NCBI GenBank assembly: GCA_959347345.1
Contig: OY365738.1
Span: 2,008,501 to 2,072,500, forward strand
Source: an uncultured Amylibacter sp.
GTDB lineage: Bacteria; Pseudomonadota; Alphaproteobacteria; Rhodobacterales; Rhodobacteraceae
Direction: 5' to 3'
Length of the DNA stretch: 64,000 nt
The position numbers were made by a program, and so were the translations under genes. Each line of letters opens with the position of its first letter. The first letter of the stretch is position 1. Positions 1 to 9,736 of this stretch are shown in pieces. The notes below the pieces were generated by a model that did no database searches, had not been told where the DNA came from, and saw nothing but the letters and a program-made list of their open reading frames with translations.

Positions 1-1
1 G

Positions 2-547
2 GTGTCTTTCGCCGGTGAATTGGGCTGGGAAGTCCATGCCGCAATCGCCGATATTCCCGCGATTTATGATGCGATTTTGGCGCAAGGGGCGACTCCGTTT
101 GGCATGTACGCCTTGGATTGTTTGCGGATTGAAAAGGGCTATCGCACGTGGAAGGGCGATTTATCATCGGATTATTCTTTGCTGGAATCGGGGCTGGAAC
201 GGTTTGTGAAACTGGATAAACCGCAGGATTTCGTCGGGCGGGAGGCTATTTTACGTGAAAAACAGAAGGGTCGGAAAAAGGCGTTTGTATCGTTGATTAT
301 TGACGCGGATGACTATGACACGCCCTATATGTCAACCCTGTGGCATAATGGCAAAGTGGTGGGCGAGACGACCTCTGGCGCGTTTGGGTATCGCGTGAAT
401 GCGGCGATAGCCCACGCGATGGTATCCCCAGATTTGGCTGTGGCGGGGACGAAGTTAGAGGTGGATATTTACGGCACACGCTACACTTGCGTTGTTCAAG
501 AGGATAAACCCCTGTGGGATCCTGAGAATGAACGGTTGCGGTCTTAA
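2..547 (+). CDS. C-terminal part of a dimethylglycine/sarcosine dehydrogenase-like protein (5' truncated by window edge)
   Basis: Only the last 181 residues are in the window; the true start lies upstream. The segment corresponds to the aminomethyltransferase (GcvT-like, folate-binding) end of dimethylglycine or sarcosine dehydrogenases: a GELGWEVH motif, then DCLRIEKGYR, then GREAIL and the C-terminal barrel. It matches the same part of the complete enzyme at 1050-3512 (GELGWELY, DSCRLEKAFR, GRDAVL), so the two are neighbouring paralogues. In this family the domain transfers the methyl-derived C1 unit to tetrahydrofolate. Its stop codon is embedded in a 7-bp tandem repeat. A free-standing GcvT-like protein cannot be excluded because the N-terminus is missing. 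Confidence 0.85.
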   Translation: MSFAGELGWEVHAAIADIPAIYDAILAQGATPFGMYALDCLRIEKGYRTWKGDLSSDYSLLESGLERFVKLDKPQDFVGREAILREKQKGRKKAFVSLIIDADDYDTPYMSTLWHNGKVVGETTSGAFGYRVNAAIAHAMVSPDLAVAGTKLEVDIYGTRYTCVVQEDKPLWDPENERLRS

Positions 548-564
548 CGATTAACGATTAACGA
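544..564. repeat. Intergenic heptamer tandem repeat (TTAACGA x3)
   Basis: Three perfect copies of TTAACGA begin inside the stop codon of the preceding gene and are followed by a TGAAT variant. The same unit recurs at 10961-10988 and 17995-18022, and inverted at 20958-20985. Confidence 0.85.
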
Positions 565-588
565 TGAATGAAATTTTAGGAGCTTGCC

Positions 589-1053
589 ATGCCGAATACA
601 CTAGACAAACCTGCCAAAGATATGATTGCCGATTTTCCACTTGGCTTTGTCGCCACGATAGATAAATCTGGGCATCCACGCGTTTCCCCCAAGGGGACGT
701 TTGTGGTGCTGGATAACCAAACCCTTGGCTTTTCGGATATTCGCTCGCCCGCGACCTCTGCCAATTTGGCAGCCCAGCCTGCGTGTGAGGTTAATTTTAT
801 CAATCCCTTTACCCGCAAAGCCCTGCGTGTAGCGGGCGCGGTGCAAATCTTTGAAAAAACCAGTGCCGAGTTTGCCGCGTTATTGCCCTATTGGCAAAAA
901 CTATGGCCAGATTTATCGCACCGTATTAACAAAATCATCACCATCAAACTGGACAAAGTTCAACACATCACCACCCCGCCTTATGATGACGGGCTGATTG
1001 AATCCGATATGATTGAAACAATGAAAACAAAATTCGCAAGGCTTTATCCATGA
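589..1053 (+). CDS. PPOX-fold (pyridoxamine 5'-phosphate oxidase-like) flavin-binding protein
   Basis: This 154-residue protein has the layout of small split-barrel PPOX-family proteins: an N-terminal strand pair reading GFVATIDKSGHPRVSPKG, a central SDIRSPATSANL segment and a hydrophobic strand carrying VNFINPF. Such proteins bind FMN or another flavin-like cofactor and many reduce unidentified substrates; the substrate here cannot be read. A good ribosome site (TAGGAG) precedes the ATG. The stop overlaps the next start (ATGA), so it is translationally coupled to the dimethylglycine-dehydrogenase-like enzyme and may serve the same amine-oxidation route. That functional link is inference from position. 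Confidence 0.85.
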   Translation: MPNTLDKPAKDMIADFPLGFVATIDKSGHPRVSPKGTFVVLDNQTLGFSDIRSPATSANLAAQPACEVNFINPFTRKALRVAGAVQIFEKTSAEFAALLPYWQKLWPDLSHRINKIITIKLDKVQHITTPPYDDGLIESDMIETMKTKFARLYP

Positions 1054-3512
1054 CTCAAAAATCCCCCCCCAAATCCGCCCGTGTTGTTATTATCGGTGGC
1101 GGAGTCATCGGCTGTTCTGTTGCCTATCATCTGGCGGCGGCGGGTTGGAAAGATATCGTTTTGCTGGAACGCAAGCAATTGACCTCTGGCACGACTTGGC
1201 ATGCGGCGGGGCTGATTGCTCAGCTTCGCGCCACCGCCAATATGACGCGACTGGCAAAGTATTCGCAAGAGCTTTATGGCAATTTGAAAGCCGAAACGGG
1301 GCTAGAGACTGGGTTTAAACGCTGTGGCTCTATCACCGTTGCCTTAACGGAAGCCCGTAAGGAAGAGCTGTTTCGCCAAGCGGGTATGGCGCGGGCTTTT
1401 GGCGTGGAAATCCATGAAATTACCCCCAATGAAATAAAACAAAAATATCCGCATTTGAATGTATCGGACGTGTTGGCTGGGGTTTATTTGCCCCTTGATG
1501 GGCAGGGCGATCCATCAAACATAGCCCTTGCCTTGGCAAAGGGTGCGCGGCAAAAGGACGCGTTGATTCTTGAAAACATAGCCGTTACGGATATCATAAA
1601 AACCCCCAAAAAAACCAATGGAAAAATCAGTGCGGTTAAATGGCAAGCGGATAAAAATACGGGCGAAATCCAAACCGACCATGTGGTGAATTGCGCGGGC
1701 ATGTGGGGACACGAAGTCGGTCGCATGGCGGGGGTGAATATCCCCTTACAGGCTTGCGAGCATTTTTATATCGTGACCGAACCGATAGACGGACTCACCC
1801 AAATGCCAGTCCTGCGGGTGCCTGATGAATGCGCCTATTACAAAGAAGACGCGGGCAAATACCTGCTGGGTGCCTTTGAATTAAATGCCAAACCTTGGGG
1901 CATGGACGGTATCCCTGCGGATTTCTGCTTTGACCAGTTGCCAGAGGATTTTGACCATTTTGAACCCATCCTAGCCAACGCGATTAACCGCGTGCCGTTA
2001 TTGGAAACCGCCGGGATTCATACATTTTTTAATGGACCAGAGAGCTTCACCCCCGATGATGCTTATCATTTGGGACGTGCGCCGAATTGTGAAAACTTTT
2101 GGGTCGCGGCGGGGTTTAATTCAATTGGCATTCAATCGGCGGGCGGGGCTGGTATGGCTCTTGCGCAATGGATGGATGCGGGTGAAAAACCCTTTGATTT
2201 GGGCGATGTCGATATCGCCCGTATGCAGCCGTTTCAGGGTAATAAAACTTATCTGTTTGAACGCTCAAAAGAAACCTTGGGCTTGCTATACGCCGACCAT
2301 TTCCCCTATCGCCAGAAGGCGAGCGCACGGGGTGTTCGGCGGACTCCGTTTCACGCGCACCTGTTGGAACGCGGTGCGGTAATGGGTGAATTGGCTGGGT
2401 GGGAACGCGCCAATTGGTTTGCCAAAGAGGGGCAGGATGCCAGCTATCATTATTCTTGGGGACGGCAGAATTGGTTTGAAAATTCGGCAGAGGAACACCG
2501 TGCTGTGCGTGAAAATATCGGCATTTACGATATGTCGTCTTTCGGTAAAATTCGGGTGGAGGGCGCACAGGCGGAGGCATTTTTAAACCATATTTGCGCC
2601 AACGATATGTCCGTGCCAGTCGGGCGAATTGTTTATTGCCAGTTTTTGAATCCGACCGCGGGGATAGAGGCAGATGTGACCGTCACCCGCCTGTCTGAAA
2701 CCGCGTATTTGGTTGTGACTCCTGCGGCGACCCGTCTGGCGGATGAGGCTTGGTTGCGCCGTCATATCGGTAATTATCAGGTTGTCATTACCGATGTCAC
2801 GGCGGGCGAAGGTGTTTTGGCAGTGATGGGGCCAAACAGCCGTGCGTTGCTAAATGCGGTCAGCCCGAATGATTTTGGCAATGAAACAAATCCCTTTGGC
2901 ACTATGCAAAACATAGAGATTGGCATGGGGTTGGCGCGCGCCCATCGGGTCAGCTATGTTGGCGAGCTGGGGTGGGAGCTGTATGTAACCGCCGACCAAG
3001 CCGCCCATGTGTTTGAAACTTTGATGACGGCAGGCGCGGATTTGCAAGCGAAATTGTGCGGCATGCATATGATGGATTCGTGTCGTTTGGAAAAGGCGTT
3101 CCGCCATTTTGGTCATGATATTACCTGCGAAGACCATGTGTTAGAGGCGGGGCTTGGCTTTGCCGTGAAACCGAATAAGGGTGATTTTATCGGGCGCGAT
3201 GCGGTGTTGCGTAAAAAGGACGCGGGGCTGGACAGGCGGCTGGTGCAGTTTATTTTGAATGACGCGGAACCTCTGTTATATCATAACGAGCCGATTATCA
3301 GGGACGGGCAGATTGTTGGGTATTTGAGCTCTGGCAACTATGGGCATTCCTTGGGGGCGGCGATGGGCATGGGCTATGTTGCTTGTGTTGGGGAATCTGT
3401 GGCGCAGGTTCTTGCGTCTGATTATGAGATTGATGTGGCGGGAACGCGGGTGTCTGCGCGGGCTTCGCTGGCACCGTTTTATGATGCGAAGTCGGAACGG
3501 GTTAAGGTTTAA
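1050..3512 (+). CDS. Dimethylglycine/sarcosine dehydrogenase-like FAD enzyme (DAO-FAO_M-GcvT fusion)
   Basis: The full-length 820-residue enzyme has a Rossmann FAD motif GGGVIG at residues 16-21 and SGTTWHAAG at 46-54. His51 of that motif is the usual site of covalent FAD attachment in this family. A DAO oxidoreductase domain spans about 1-390, then a short linker domain, then a GcvT-like folate-binding half from about 430 with GELGWELY and a C-terminal barrel. Family members demethylate dimethylglycine or sarcosine, passing the methyl carbon to tetrahydrofolate; the exact substrate is not readable. It overlaps the PPOX gene by four bases (ATGA). A run of eight C (1063-1070) lies in codons 5-7, just after the start. 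The nearby glycine cleavage operon is a plausible downstream step. Confidence 0.93.
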   Translation: MTQKSPPKSARVVIIGGGVIGCSVAYHLAAAGWKDIVLLERKQLTSGTTWHAAGLIAQLRATANMTRLAKYSQELYGNLKAETGLETGFKRCGSITVALTEARKEELFRQAGMARAFGVEIHEITPNEIKQKYPHLNVSDVLAGVYLPLDGQGDPSNIALALAKGARQKDALILENIAVTDIIKTPKKTNGKISAVKWQADKNTGEIQTDHVVNCAGMWGHEVGRMAGVNIPLQACEHFYIVTEPIDGLTQMPVLRVPDECAYYKEDAGKYLLGAFELNAKPWGMDGIPADFCFDQLPEDFDHFEPILANAINRVPLLETAGIHTFFNGPESFTPDDAYHLGRAPNCENFWVAAGFNSIGIQSAGGAGMALAQWMDAGEKPFDLGDVDIARMQPFQGNKTYLFERSKETLGLLYADHFPYRQKASARGVRRTPFHAHLLERGAVMGELAGWERANWFAKEGQDASYHYSWGRQNWFENSAEEHRAVRENIGIYDMSSFGKIRVEGAQAEAFLNHICANDMSVPVGRIVYCQFLNPTAGIEADVTVTRLSETAYLVVTPAATRLADEAWLRRHIGNYQVVITDVTAGEGVLAVMGPNSRALLNAVSPNDFGNETNPFGTMQNIEIGMGLARAHRVSYVGELGWELYVTADQAAHVFETLMTAGADLQAKLCGMHMMDSCRLEKAFRHFGHDITCEDHVLEAGLGFAVKPNKGDFIGRDAVLRKKDAGLDRRLVQFILNDAEPLLYHNEPIIRDGQIVGYLSSGNYGHSLGAAMGMGYVACVGESVAQVLASDYEIDVAGTRVSARASLAPFYDAKSERVKV

Positions 3513-3640
3513 AATGTGAAGGTTTAGAGTGTAAAATTTTAGGGTCTGGACTTTTCGGTGTGGATGTTTTACAAGTAAGACAAAATAAACTTTCATAAAA
3601 ACCCCGCAAAAAAACCTGCAAAAAATAAGATTAAAATCCC

Positions 3641-4303
3641 ATGACCATATCAACATATATTTTCACAAACCGAGGCTTCCTTTTCGGCGTTATCAGCATG
3701 GCTGGGGTTATTATTGCCTCTAACATTCTGGTGCAATTTCTCTATAACGATTATTTAACTTATGGAGCTTTCACCTATCCCTTTGCCTTTCTGGTGACCG
3801 ATTTAATGAACCGACTTTATGGTGCGGCGACTGCGCGGCGGGTGGTTTTAATCGGCTTTGGTATTGGTATTGTTTGCTCGCTTATTGGCACGCAAATTAT
3901 ATTAAATACAGGGGTGGCGGTGCCATTACGTGTAGCCATTGGCTCTGCCGTGGCATTCATCACTGCCCAATATTTGGATATTCGTATTTTTGATCGCCTG
4001 CGCAATCGGGCGTGGTGGCTTGCGCCTTTTGCCTCTTCCATGCTGGGGTCTGCCTTTGATACTGCGTTGTTTTTCACGATTTCCTTTGGCGCGTTTATCA
4101 CCTTTGGCACGGTCGCCGATACACAAATAAACTGGGCGTGGATTTCTGTCCCTGTTCTTGGCTTGGGCGGAATTGCCCCGCTTTGGATATCGCTCGCCCT
4201 TGCCGATTGGCTGGTGAAAGTTGGATTGGCTCTGCTGGCATTACTGCCGTTTCGTTTAATGAGCCTTTGGCTCTCGCCTCTTGTTCGCACGGCGAAAAGA
4301 TAA
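3641..4303 (+). CDS. yhhQ: VUT-family queuosine precursor transporter (YhhQ-like)
   Basis: This 220-residue inner-membrane protein has about six hydrophobic helices and the family hallmark TYPFAFLVTDLMNRLYG near residues 46-62, followed by AARRVVLIGFG-type positive-inside signals. YhhQ proteins import precursors of the modified nucleoside queuosine. The downstream gene, 24 bases away on the same strand, is trhO, which modifies the same wobble position 34 in other tRNAs. The intergenic stretch 3513-3640 upstream is AT-rich and holds no gene; a promoter is likely there but no clear consensus stands out. Confidence 0.85.
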   Translation: MTISTYIFTNRGFLFGVISMAGVIIASNILVQFLYNDYLTYGAFTYPFAFLVTDLMNRLYGAATARRVVLIGFGIGIVCSLIGTQIILNTGVAVPLRVAIGSAVAFITAQYLDIRIFDRLRNRAWWLAPFASSMLGSAFDTALFFTISFGAFITFGTVADTQINWAWISVPVLGLGGIAPLWISLALADWLVKVGLALLALLPFRLMSLWLSPLVRTAKR

Positions 4304-4327
4304 AAAACCAGATGAAAATATGTTATT

Positions 4328-5233
4328 ATGAGCCATGTTATCGTTGCCGCCCTTTATCATTTTACTGCCCTTGCCGAGCATAAATCCTATCGCGAACCCT
4401 TGCAAAAAATCTGCACCGATAACGCGATTAAGGGGACTATCCTGCTGGCAGAGGAAGGGATAAACGGCACCATCGCGGGCAGCCGTGCGGGGATAGATAC
4501 GGTACTGGCGCGTCTGCGTGATTTGCCGGGGTGCGCCGATTTGGAACACAAAGAAAGCATAACCGAAACCCCGCCGTTTCATCGTATGAAGGTGCGTTTG
4601 AAAAAGGAAATCGTCACCATGGGGCAGGCGGGGATTAAACCGCAGCAAACCACTGGGCATTATGTTTTGCCACGCGATTGGAACGATTTGATACAAAGCG
4701 ATGATGTCGTTGTTATTGACACGCGCAATGATTACGAGGTTGCGCTGGGCAGTTTTAAAAACGCGGTCAATCCAAAGACCGAGTCCTTTGGCGGGTTTCC
4801 CAATTGGTGGCAGGATAATAAAGATAAATTCAAGGGTAAGAAAATCGCGATGTTCTGCACGGGCGGGATTCGGTGCGAGAAATCAACCAGCTATTTATTA
4901 GCCCAAGGACTGGAGGATGTGTTTCATCTTAAAGGCGGGATTTTGAAATATCTGGAACAAATCCCTGCTGAGCAAAGTCTTTGGCAAGGCGATTGTTTCG
5001 TTTTTGATAGCCGTGTTTCGGTCGGGCATGGGTTGAAACAGGGCAACCATAGCCTCTGCTACGCCTGTCGCTTGCCCCTCTCCCCCATTGATTTTACCCA
5101 CCCAAACTACCGTGAAGGCATTTCGTGTCATCAGTGTTTTGACAAAACCGACTCCGCAACAAAGCAGCGATTTGAAGAACGCCAAAAACAAATCAAGCTG
5201 GCGAAACAACGCGGTAAGCATCATCTTGGCTGA
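4328..5233 (+). CDS. trhO: tRNA uridine(34) hydroxylase TrhO (rhodanese-domain, YceA/UPF0176)
   Basis: The 301-residue protein has an acylphosphatase-like N-terminal domain with the characteristic EEGINGTIAG (residues 42-51), a rhodanese domain with CTGGIRCEKS (Cys177 and Cys183) and a Cys-rich tail (CYACRLPLS, CHQC) that could bind a metal. The family catalyses oxygen-dependent formation of 5-hydroxyuridine at tRNA position 34; Cys177 sits in the rhodanese active-site loop. It is co-directional with the queuosine precursor transporter and zapE. Length and all family motifs look intact. Confidence 0.93.
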   Translation: MSHVIVAALYHFTALAEHKSYREPLQKICTDNAIKGTILLAEEGINGTIAGSRAGIDTVLARLRDLPGCADLEHKESITETPPFHRMKVRLKKEIVTMGQAGIKPQQTTGHYVLPRDWNDLIQSDDVVVIDTRNDYEVALGSFKNAVNPKTESFGGFPNWWQDNKDKFKGKKIAMFCTGGIRCEKSTSYLLAQGLEDVFHLKGGILKYLEQIPAEQSLWQGDCFVFDSRVSVGHGLKQGNHSLCYACRLPLSPIDFTHPNYREGISCHQCFDKTDSATKQRFEERQKQIKLAKQRGKHHLG

Positions 5234-5244
5234 TTTGGAAACCT

Positions 5245-6330
5245 ATGCAACCCAGTGAAAAATACCAATCTCTTATTACCCAAGGTGATTTGAAAGACGA
5301 TACAGACCAACGTGCGGTTTTGGTGCGGTTGGATGGGCTTTACCATGAGTTGCAAAGCTATCGCGCGAAATCGCGCTGGCATCTGTCGGGTTTGTTTGGC
5401 ATGGCAGCACCGCGCCCGCGCGGTTTGTATATTTTCGGCGGAGTTGGGCGAGGCAAATCCATGCTGATGGATTTGTTTTTCACCTGCGCCAAGGTGGAAA
5501 AAAAACGTCGCGTCCATTTCCACGCCTTTATGCAGGAAATCCAAGACGACCTTGCCGAAGTGCGCAAAACTGGCGCGATGGATGCGTTAAAGCCCGTGGC
5601 AAATCATTTGATTGAAACCACGACCTTGCTGTGTTTTGATGAAATGCACATCACCGATATTGCCGATGCGATGATTGTTGGGCGGTTGTTTGACGCGTTG
5701 TTTGATGGCGGGGTGATTATCGTTGCGACCGCCAATCCTGCGCCGAGGGATTTGTATAAGGGCGGGTTGAACCGAGCGGCTTTTCTGCCGTTTATTGATT
5801 TGATAGAGCAAAATTTAATCGTCCATAATCTGGATGGCGGTGCCGATTATCGCATGGGGAAACTACGCGGGGCAACCCGATATTTTATCGGGGATAGTGA
5901 AAAACAAATTGACACACAAATTGACACCTTGTGGCGCGGGTTTGCCGATACGGATACCCCGCGAATCATAAAACGCAAAGGGCGAGAGGTTCAAATTCCG
6001 CAATTTCATAACGCCCACGGGCGCGGGCGGTTTGCCGATTTCTGCCAAACTCCGCTGGGTCCGGGCGATTATCTGGCGATTGCCACCGCTTGCCGCGTTT
6101 TGTTTATCACCGATATTCCCATTTTAACCGCAAGCGATGACAGTGCCGCCAAGCGGTTTATCACCATGATTGATACACTTTACGAAGCCCAAGTTAATGT
6201 GATTATCAGCGCCGCCGCCCGGCCCGATAAATTATATCAGGGCAAAAAACTAGCCTTTGAATTCCAACGGACAGCATCACGCCTATATGAAATGCAATCC
6301 ACGGATTGGGGCGCAATAAACCCCAAATAA
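5245..6330 (+). CDS. zapE: ZapE/AFG1-family ATPase (cell division)
   Basis: This 361-residue P-loop ATPase has Walker A GGVGRGKS at residues 65-72 and Walker B LLCFDEMHI at 128-136, followed by the AFG1 signature DIADAMIVGRLFDALF. ZapE associates with the bacterial Z-ring and destabilises FtsZ polymers; eukaryotic AFG1 relatives act in mitochondrial protein quality control. It starts 11 bases after trhO, so the two are probably co-transcribed, and it converges on gcvP. The short 6331-6367 gap has C-rich, AT-rich quasi-repeats but no convincing T-tailed hairpin. Confidence 0.92.
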   Translation: MQPSEKYQSLITQGDLKDDTDQRAVLVRLDGLYHELQSYRAKSRWHLSGLFGMAAPRPRGLYIFGGVGRGKSMLMDLFFTCAKVEKKRRVHFHAFMQEIQDDLAEVRKTGAMDALKPVANHLIETTTLLCFDEMHITDIADAMIVGRLFDALFDGGVIIVATANPAPRDLYKGGLNRAAFLPFIDLIEQNLIVHNLDGGADYRMGKLRGATRYFIGDSEKQIDTQIDTLWRGFADTDTPRIIKRKGREVQIPQFHNAHGRGRFADFCQTPLGPGDYLAIATACRVLFITDIPILTASDDSAAKRFITMIDTLYEAQVNVIISAAARPDKLYQGKKLAFEFQRTASRLYEMQSTDWGAINPK

Positions 6331-6367
6331 ACCCCACATAAATTCCCCAAATAAACTCTGGGGCGGA

Positions 6368-9217
6368 TTAATCCATATAGTCTTCCAACGGTGGGCAGAT
6401 ACAGATAAGATTCCTATCACCATAGGCATTATCAACCCGATTGACAGGCACCCAATATTTATCCACGCCGAACGCGCCCGCAGGATAACACGCCTGTTTG
6501 CGGGTATAGGGGCGATCCCATTCGCCGACCAAATCGGCAACGGTATGGGGTGCATTTTTCAATGGATTATTATCCGCGCTGATTTTGCCATCTTCTATAT
6601 CCTGTGCCTCTTGGCGAATCGATAGCATCGCGTCAATAAAGCGATCAATCTCTGCCTTTGGTTCGGATTCGGTGGGTTCAATCATCAAAGTCCCCGCCAC
6701 AGGCCAGCTCATCGTTGGTGCGTGAAAGCCATTGTCCATAAGCCGTTTGGCAATATCATCAACACTGACCCCAGTTTTATCGGTAAGCGGGCGAATATCC
6801 AAAATACATTCATGCGCAACACAGCCCGTCTTGGCACTATAAAGAATCGGATAGGCATCGCGCAGACGCGTTGCAATATAATTGGCGTTTAGAATGGCAA
6901 TCCTGCTGGCATCGGCCAAACCTGTGCCACCCATCAGCAAAATATAAGCCCAGCTAACTGGCAGAATAGACGGCGAGCCAAAGGGTGCGGCCGAAACAGG
7001 CCCCATATCGGTTGAAAAAGTATCCTCTGTATGGCCTGGCAAAAACGGCGCAAGATGGGATTTCACCCCAATCGGCCCCATGCCCGGTCCGCCACCACCG
7101 TGGGGAATGCAAAAGGTTTTATGCAGGTTCAAGTGGCTGACATCCCCGCCGATTTGCCCTGGTTGCACCAGCCCAACCATCGCGTTCAAATTCGCCCCGT
7201 CAATATAAACTTGCCCGCCGTGTTTGTGAGTGATTTCGCAAACCTGCTGTACCGTTTCCTCAAACACCCCGTGGGTGGAAGGATAGGTAATCATACAGGC
7301 CGCCAAGTTTTTGGAGTGTTCCTTCGCTTTCGCTTCAAAATCCACCAAATCGATATTACCGTCTTCATCGGATTTTATTACCACGACCTGCCAGCCAACC
7401 ATTTGTGCCGAGGCAGGATTCGTGCCATGCGCCGATACGGGAATCAAACAGACATTGCGGTGGGCTTCCTTACGCGACGCGTGATAGCCACGAATCGTCA
7501 AAAGCCCCGCGTATTCGCCCTGTGCGCCCGAATTGGGCTGTTGGGAAATCGCGTCATAGCCGGTAATTTCACACAATTTCTCGTTCAAATCGGTTATCAT
7601 TTCGGTATAACCTTGCGCCTGTTCAATCGGGGCAAAGGGGTGCATATTGGCGAATTCAGGCCAAGTCACGGGTATCATTTCTATCGTAGCATTCAGCTTC
7701 ATCGTGCAAGAGCCCAAAGGAATCATCGCACGGTCTAGGGCAAGGTCGCGGTCGGCCAAACGGCGCATATAGCGGGTGATTTCCGCCTCTGCCCGATTTT
7801 TGCGGAAGACGGGATGGGTTAAAATATCCCCCTCACGCAACATCGCATCAGGCAGACGGTATTCGCGGTTTGCTTGGCTGTCGTCTTCTTGATTTATGCC
7901 AAAAGCCGCCCAAACAGATTCTATCGTTTCGGGGCGGGTTTGTTCATCAATACTAATCCCCACGGTGTCCGTGCCGATTTTACGCAGATTCACGCCATTC
8001 GCCACGGCCGCCGACATAATCGTGTTTTGGAAAGTGCCGACATTTATCGTGATTGTATCAAAGAAAACTTTCGGACTAACAGTAAAACCGTTTTGTTCCA
8101 GCCCCTTTGCCAGACGCGCGGTTTTGCGATGCACCGATTCGGCAATCGCTTTAATCCCATCTGGACCGTGATAAACCGCGTACATGGAGGCAATAACCGC
8201 CAGCAGAGCCTGCGCCGTGCAGATATTAGAGTTCGCTTTTTCACGGCGGATATGTTGCTCGCGCGTTTGCAGGGCAAGGCGATAGGCCTTGTTGCCGCGG
8301 CTATCAATCGACACGCCGATAATCCGTCCAGGCATCATGCGTTTGTAATCCTCGCGACACGCCATATAGGCGGCGTGGGGTCCGCCATAACCCATCGGCA
8401 CGCCAAATCTTTGCGTGGAACCCACGGCGATATCCGCGTCCATTTCACCCGGGGATTTCAGCAGAGCCAGCGCCAGCGGGTCTGCAATAATCGTCACCAG
8501 AGCCTTATGTTCGTGCAATTCTTTTATTACTTTGGTGAAATCACGGACATTGCCATGCGTACCCGGATATTGGAAAATCGCGCCGAAAACTTTATCTGCG
8601 GGCAGGTCTTCCACCGCACCCACGATGATTTTTATTCCCAGAGGCTCGGCACGGGTTTTCATCAAGGCGATGTTTTGCGGATGGGCGTTTTCATCAATGA
8701 AAAATGTATCCATCTTGGATTTGGACGCACGGTGCGACATTGTCATCGCCTCTGCCGCCGCCGTGGATTCATCCAATAACGAAGCGTTGGCAACGCTCAA
8801 CCCCGTTAAATCGGAGACCATAGTTTGGAAGTTCAACAAAGCCTCCAGCCGTCCTTGGGCAATCTCTGGCTGATAGGGGGTATATGCCGTGTACCAAGCT
8901 GGATTTTCCAAGATATTGCGCAAAATCGGCGCAGGTGTGGAAGTGCCATAATAGCCCTGCCCAATCAATGAAGTCAAAACCTGATTTTTCTCAGCAATTT
9001 CCTTCATGTGAATCAATGCGTCACGTTCGGTCATACCGTTGTCCAACTTCAACGGTTCTTTCTGGCGAATCGCATCGGGGATGGTGGCGGATATCAAATC
9101 GTCCAATGACTTATAGCCAACGGTTTTCAGCATAGCCGATATTTCTGTGGGTGAAGGGCCAATATGACGGCGATTGGCGAAGTCATAGGCAAAATAATCT
9201 GTAGGTTTGAAAGCCAT
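6368..9217 (-). CDS. gcvP: Glycine dehydrogenase (decarboxylating), P-protein
   Basis: The P-protein of the glycine cleavage complex is a PLP enzyme that decarboxylates glycine and passes the aminomethyl group to lipoyl-GcvH. I place the start at the ATG giving MAFKPTDYF, preceded by AAGGAACACAAAC, which yields 949 residues, the normal length of one-chain P-proteins. The open frame runs 45 codons further upstream, but that extension is unlike the family. The PLP lysine is in NLHKTF (Lys700), followed by the glycine-rich [10 protein letters not shown]. It is last in the order gcvT-gcvH-gcvP. A 138-base gap before it holds a duplicated 19-bp dyad-containing repeat. Confidence 0.97.
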   Translation of the reverse strand: MAFKPTDYFAYDFANRRHIGPSPTEISAMLKTVGYKSLDDLISATIPDAIRQKEPLKLDNGMTERDALIHMKEIAEKNQVLTSLIGQGYYGTSTPAPILRNILENPAWYTAYTPYQPEIAQGRLEALLNFQTMVSDLTGLSVANASLLDESTAAAEAMTMSHRASKSKMDTFFIDENAHPQNIALMKTRAEPLGIKIIVGAVEDLPADKVFGAIFQYPGTHGNVRDFTKVIKELHEHKALVTIIADPLALALLKSPGEMDADIAVGSTQRFGVPMGYGGPHAAYMACREDYKRMMPGRIIGVSIDSRGNKAYRLALQTREQHIRREKANSNICTAQALLAVIASMYAVYHGPDGIKAIAESVHRKTARLAKGLEQNGFTVSPKVFFDTITINVGTFQNTIMSAAVANGVNLRKIGTDTVGISIDEQTRPETIESVWAAFGINQEDDSQANREYRLPDAMLREGDILTHPVFRKNRAEAEITRYMRRLADRDLALDRAMIPLGSCTMKLNATIEMIPVTWPEFANMHPFAPIEQAQGYTEMITDLNEKLCEITGYDAISQQPNSGAQGEYAGLLTIRGYHASRKEAHRNVCLIPVSAHGTNPASAQMVGWQVVVIKSDEDGNIDLVDFEAKAKEHSKNLAACMITYPSTHGVFEETVQQVCEITHKHGGQVYIDGANLNAMVGLVQPGQIGGDVSHLNLHKTFCIPHGGGGPGMGPIGVKSHLAPFLPGHTEDTFSTDMGPVSAAPFGSPSILPVSWAYILLMGGTGLADASRIAILNANYIATRLRDAYPILYSAKTGCVAHECILDIRPLTDKTGVSVDDIAKRLMDNGFHAPTMSWPVAGTLMIEPTESEPKAEIDRFIDAMLSIRQEAQDIEDGKISADNNPLKNAPHTVADLVGEWDRPYTRKQACYPAGAFGVDKYWVPVNRVDNAYGDRNLICICPPLEDYMD

Positions 9218-9265
9218 GTTTGTGTTCCTTTTGATAAGCCAGATTGAGTCGGCTAGGGTTGGTTT

Positions 9266-9303
9266 GTGTGGCAAGTATATGCCAGTGTGGCAAGTATATG
9301 CCA
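9266..9303. repeat. Two 19-bp direct repeats each containing a TGGCA-N6-TGCCA dyad
   Basis: The unit GTGTGGCAAGTATATGCCA occurs twice back to back in the gcvH-gcvP gap, about 50-85 bases before the gcvP start. Each copy contains the inverted pair TGGCA/TGCCA separated by 6 bases. It could be a pair of operator half-turn sites or simply a tandem duplication; no known binding site is recognised. Confidence 0.6.
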
Positions 9304-9355
9304 GTGTGATGGGGCAAGGCTTATGTGGGCAAAACCCACAAAAACATTGCAAAAA

Positions 9356-9721
9356 TTAACCGATAAAGGCCTTATAGCCCGCTTCATCCATTAAATCGCC
9401 CAATTGATCGGGGTTGGTTAATTTGATTTTGTAAATCCAACCACCTTCCATCGGGTCGCTATTCAGCTTGGATGGTTCGTCCGCTAAGGTTTCATTGACC
9501 TCAGTCACTTCGCCATCAAGGGGGGCAAAAATCTCTGACGCGGCTTTCACCGATTCAATAACGCCGATTTCATCGCCTTTGGCAAAATCATCGCCGACAT
9601 CCTTTGGGTCGACAAAAACGATTTCCCCCAGTTGTTCTGCGGCATGGGCGGTAATACCCAGTGTGGCGGTATCGCCTTCGACATTAAGCCATTCGTGGTC
9701 TTGTGAATAATAGATAGTCAT
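9356..9721 (-). CDS. gcvH: Glycine cleavage system H protein
   Basis: This 121-residue lipoyl carrier has the lipoylation site in GVIESVKAAS, with Lys59 as the predicted lipoyl lysine. The swinging arm takes the aminomethyl group from GcvP to GcvT. The start is set by AGGAG nine bases upstream of the ATG, and the length is typical. It follows gcvT by 15 bases in the same operon. Confidence 0.97.
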   Translation of the reverse strand: MTIYYSQDHEWLNVEGDTATLGITAHAAEQLGEIVFVDPKDVGDDFAKGDEIGVIESVKAASEIFAPLDGEVTEVNETLADEPSKLNSDPMEGGWIYKIKLTNPDQLGDLMDEAGYKAFIG

Positions 9722-9736
9722 TGTTTTCTCCTGTTT

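Noticed and set aside
7031..8779. Long plus-strand open frames opposite gcvP
   Set aside because: They are mirror frames of a conserved gene and carry no domain features; gcvP is complete on the other strand.
9218..9352. 45-residue N-terminal extension of GcvP
   Set aside because: Unlike family N-termini and it crosses the 19-bp repeats; the ATG at 9217 has a good ribosome site and gives the normal length.
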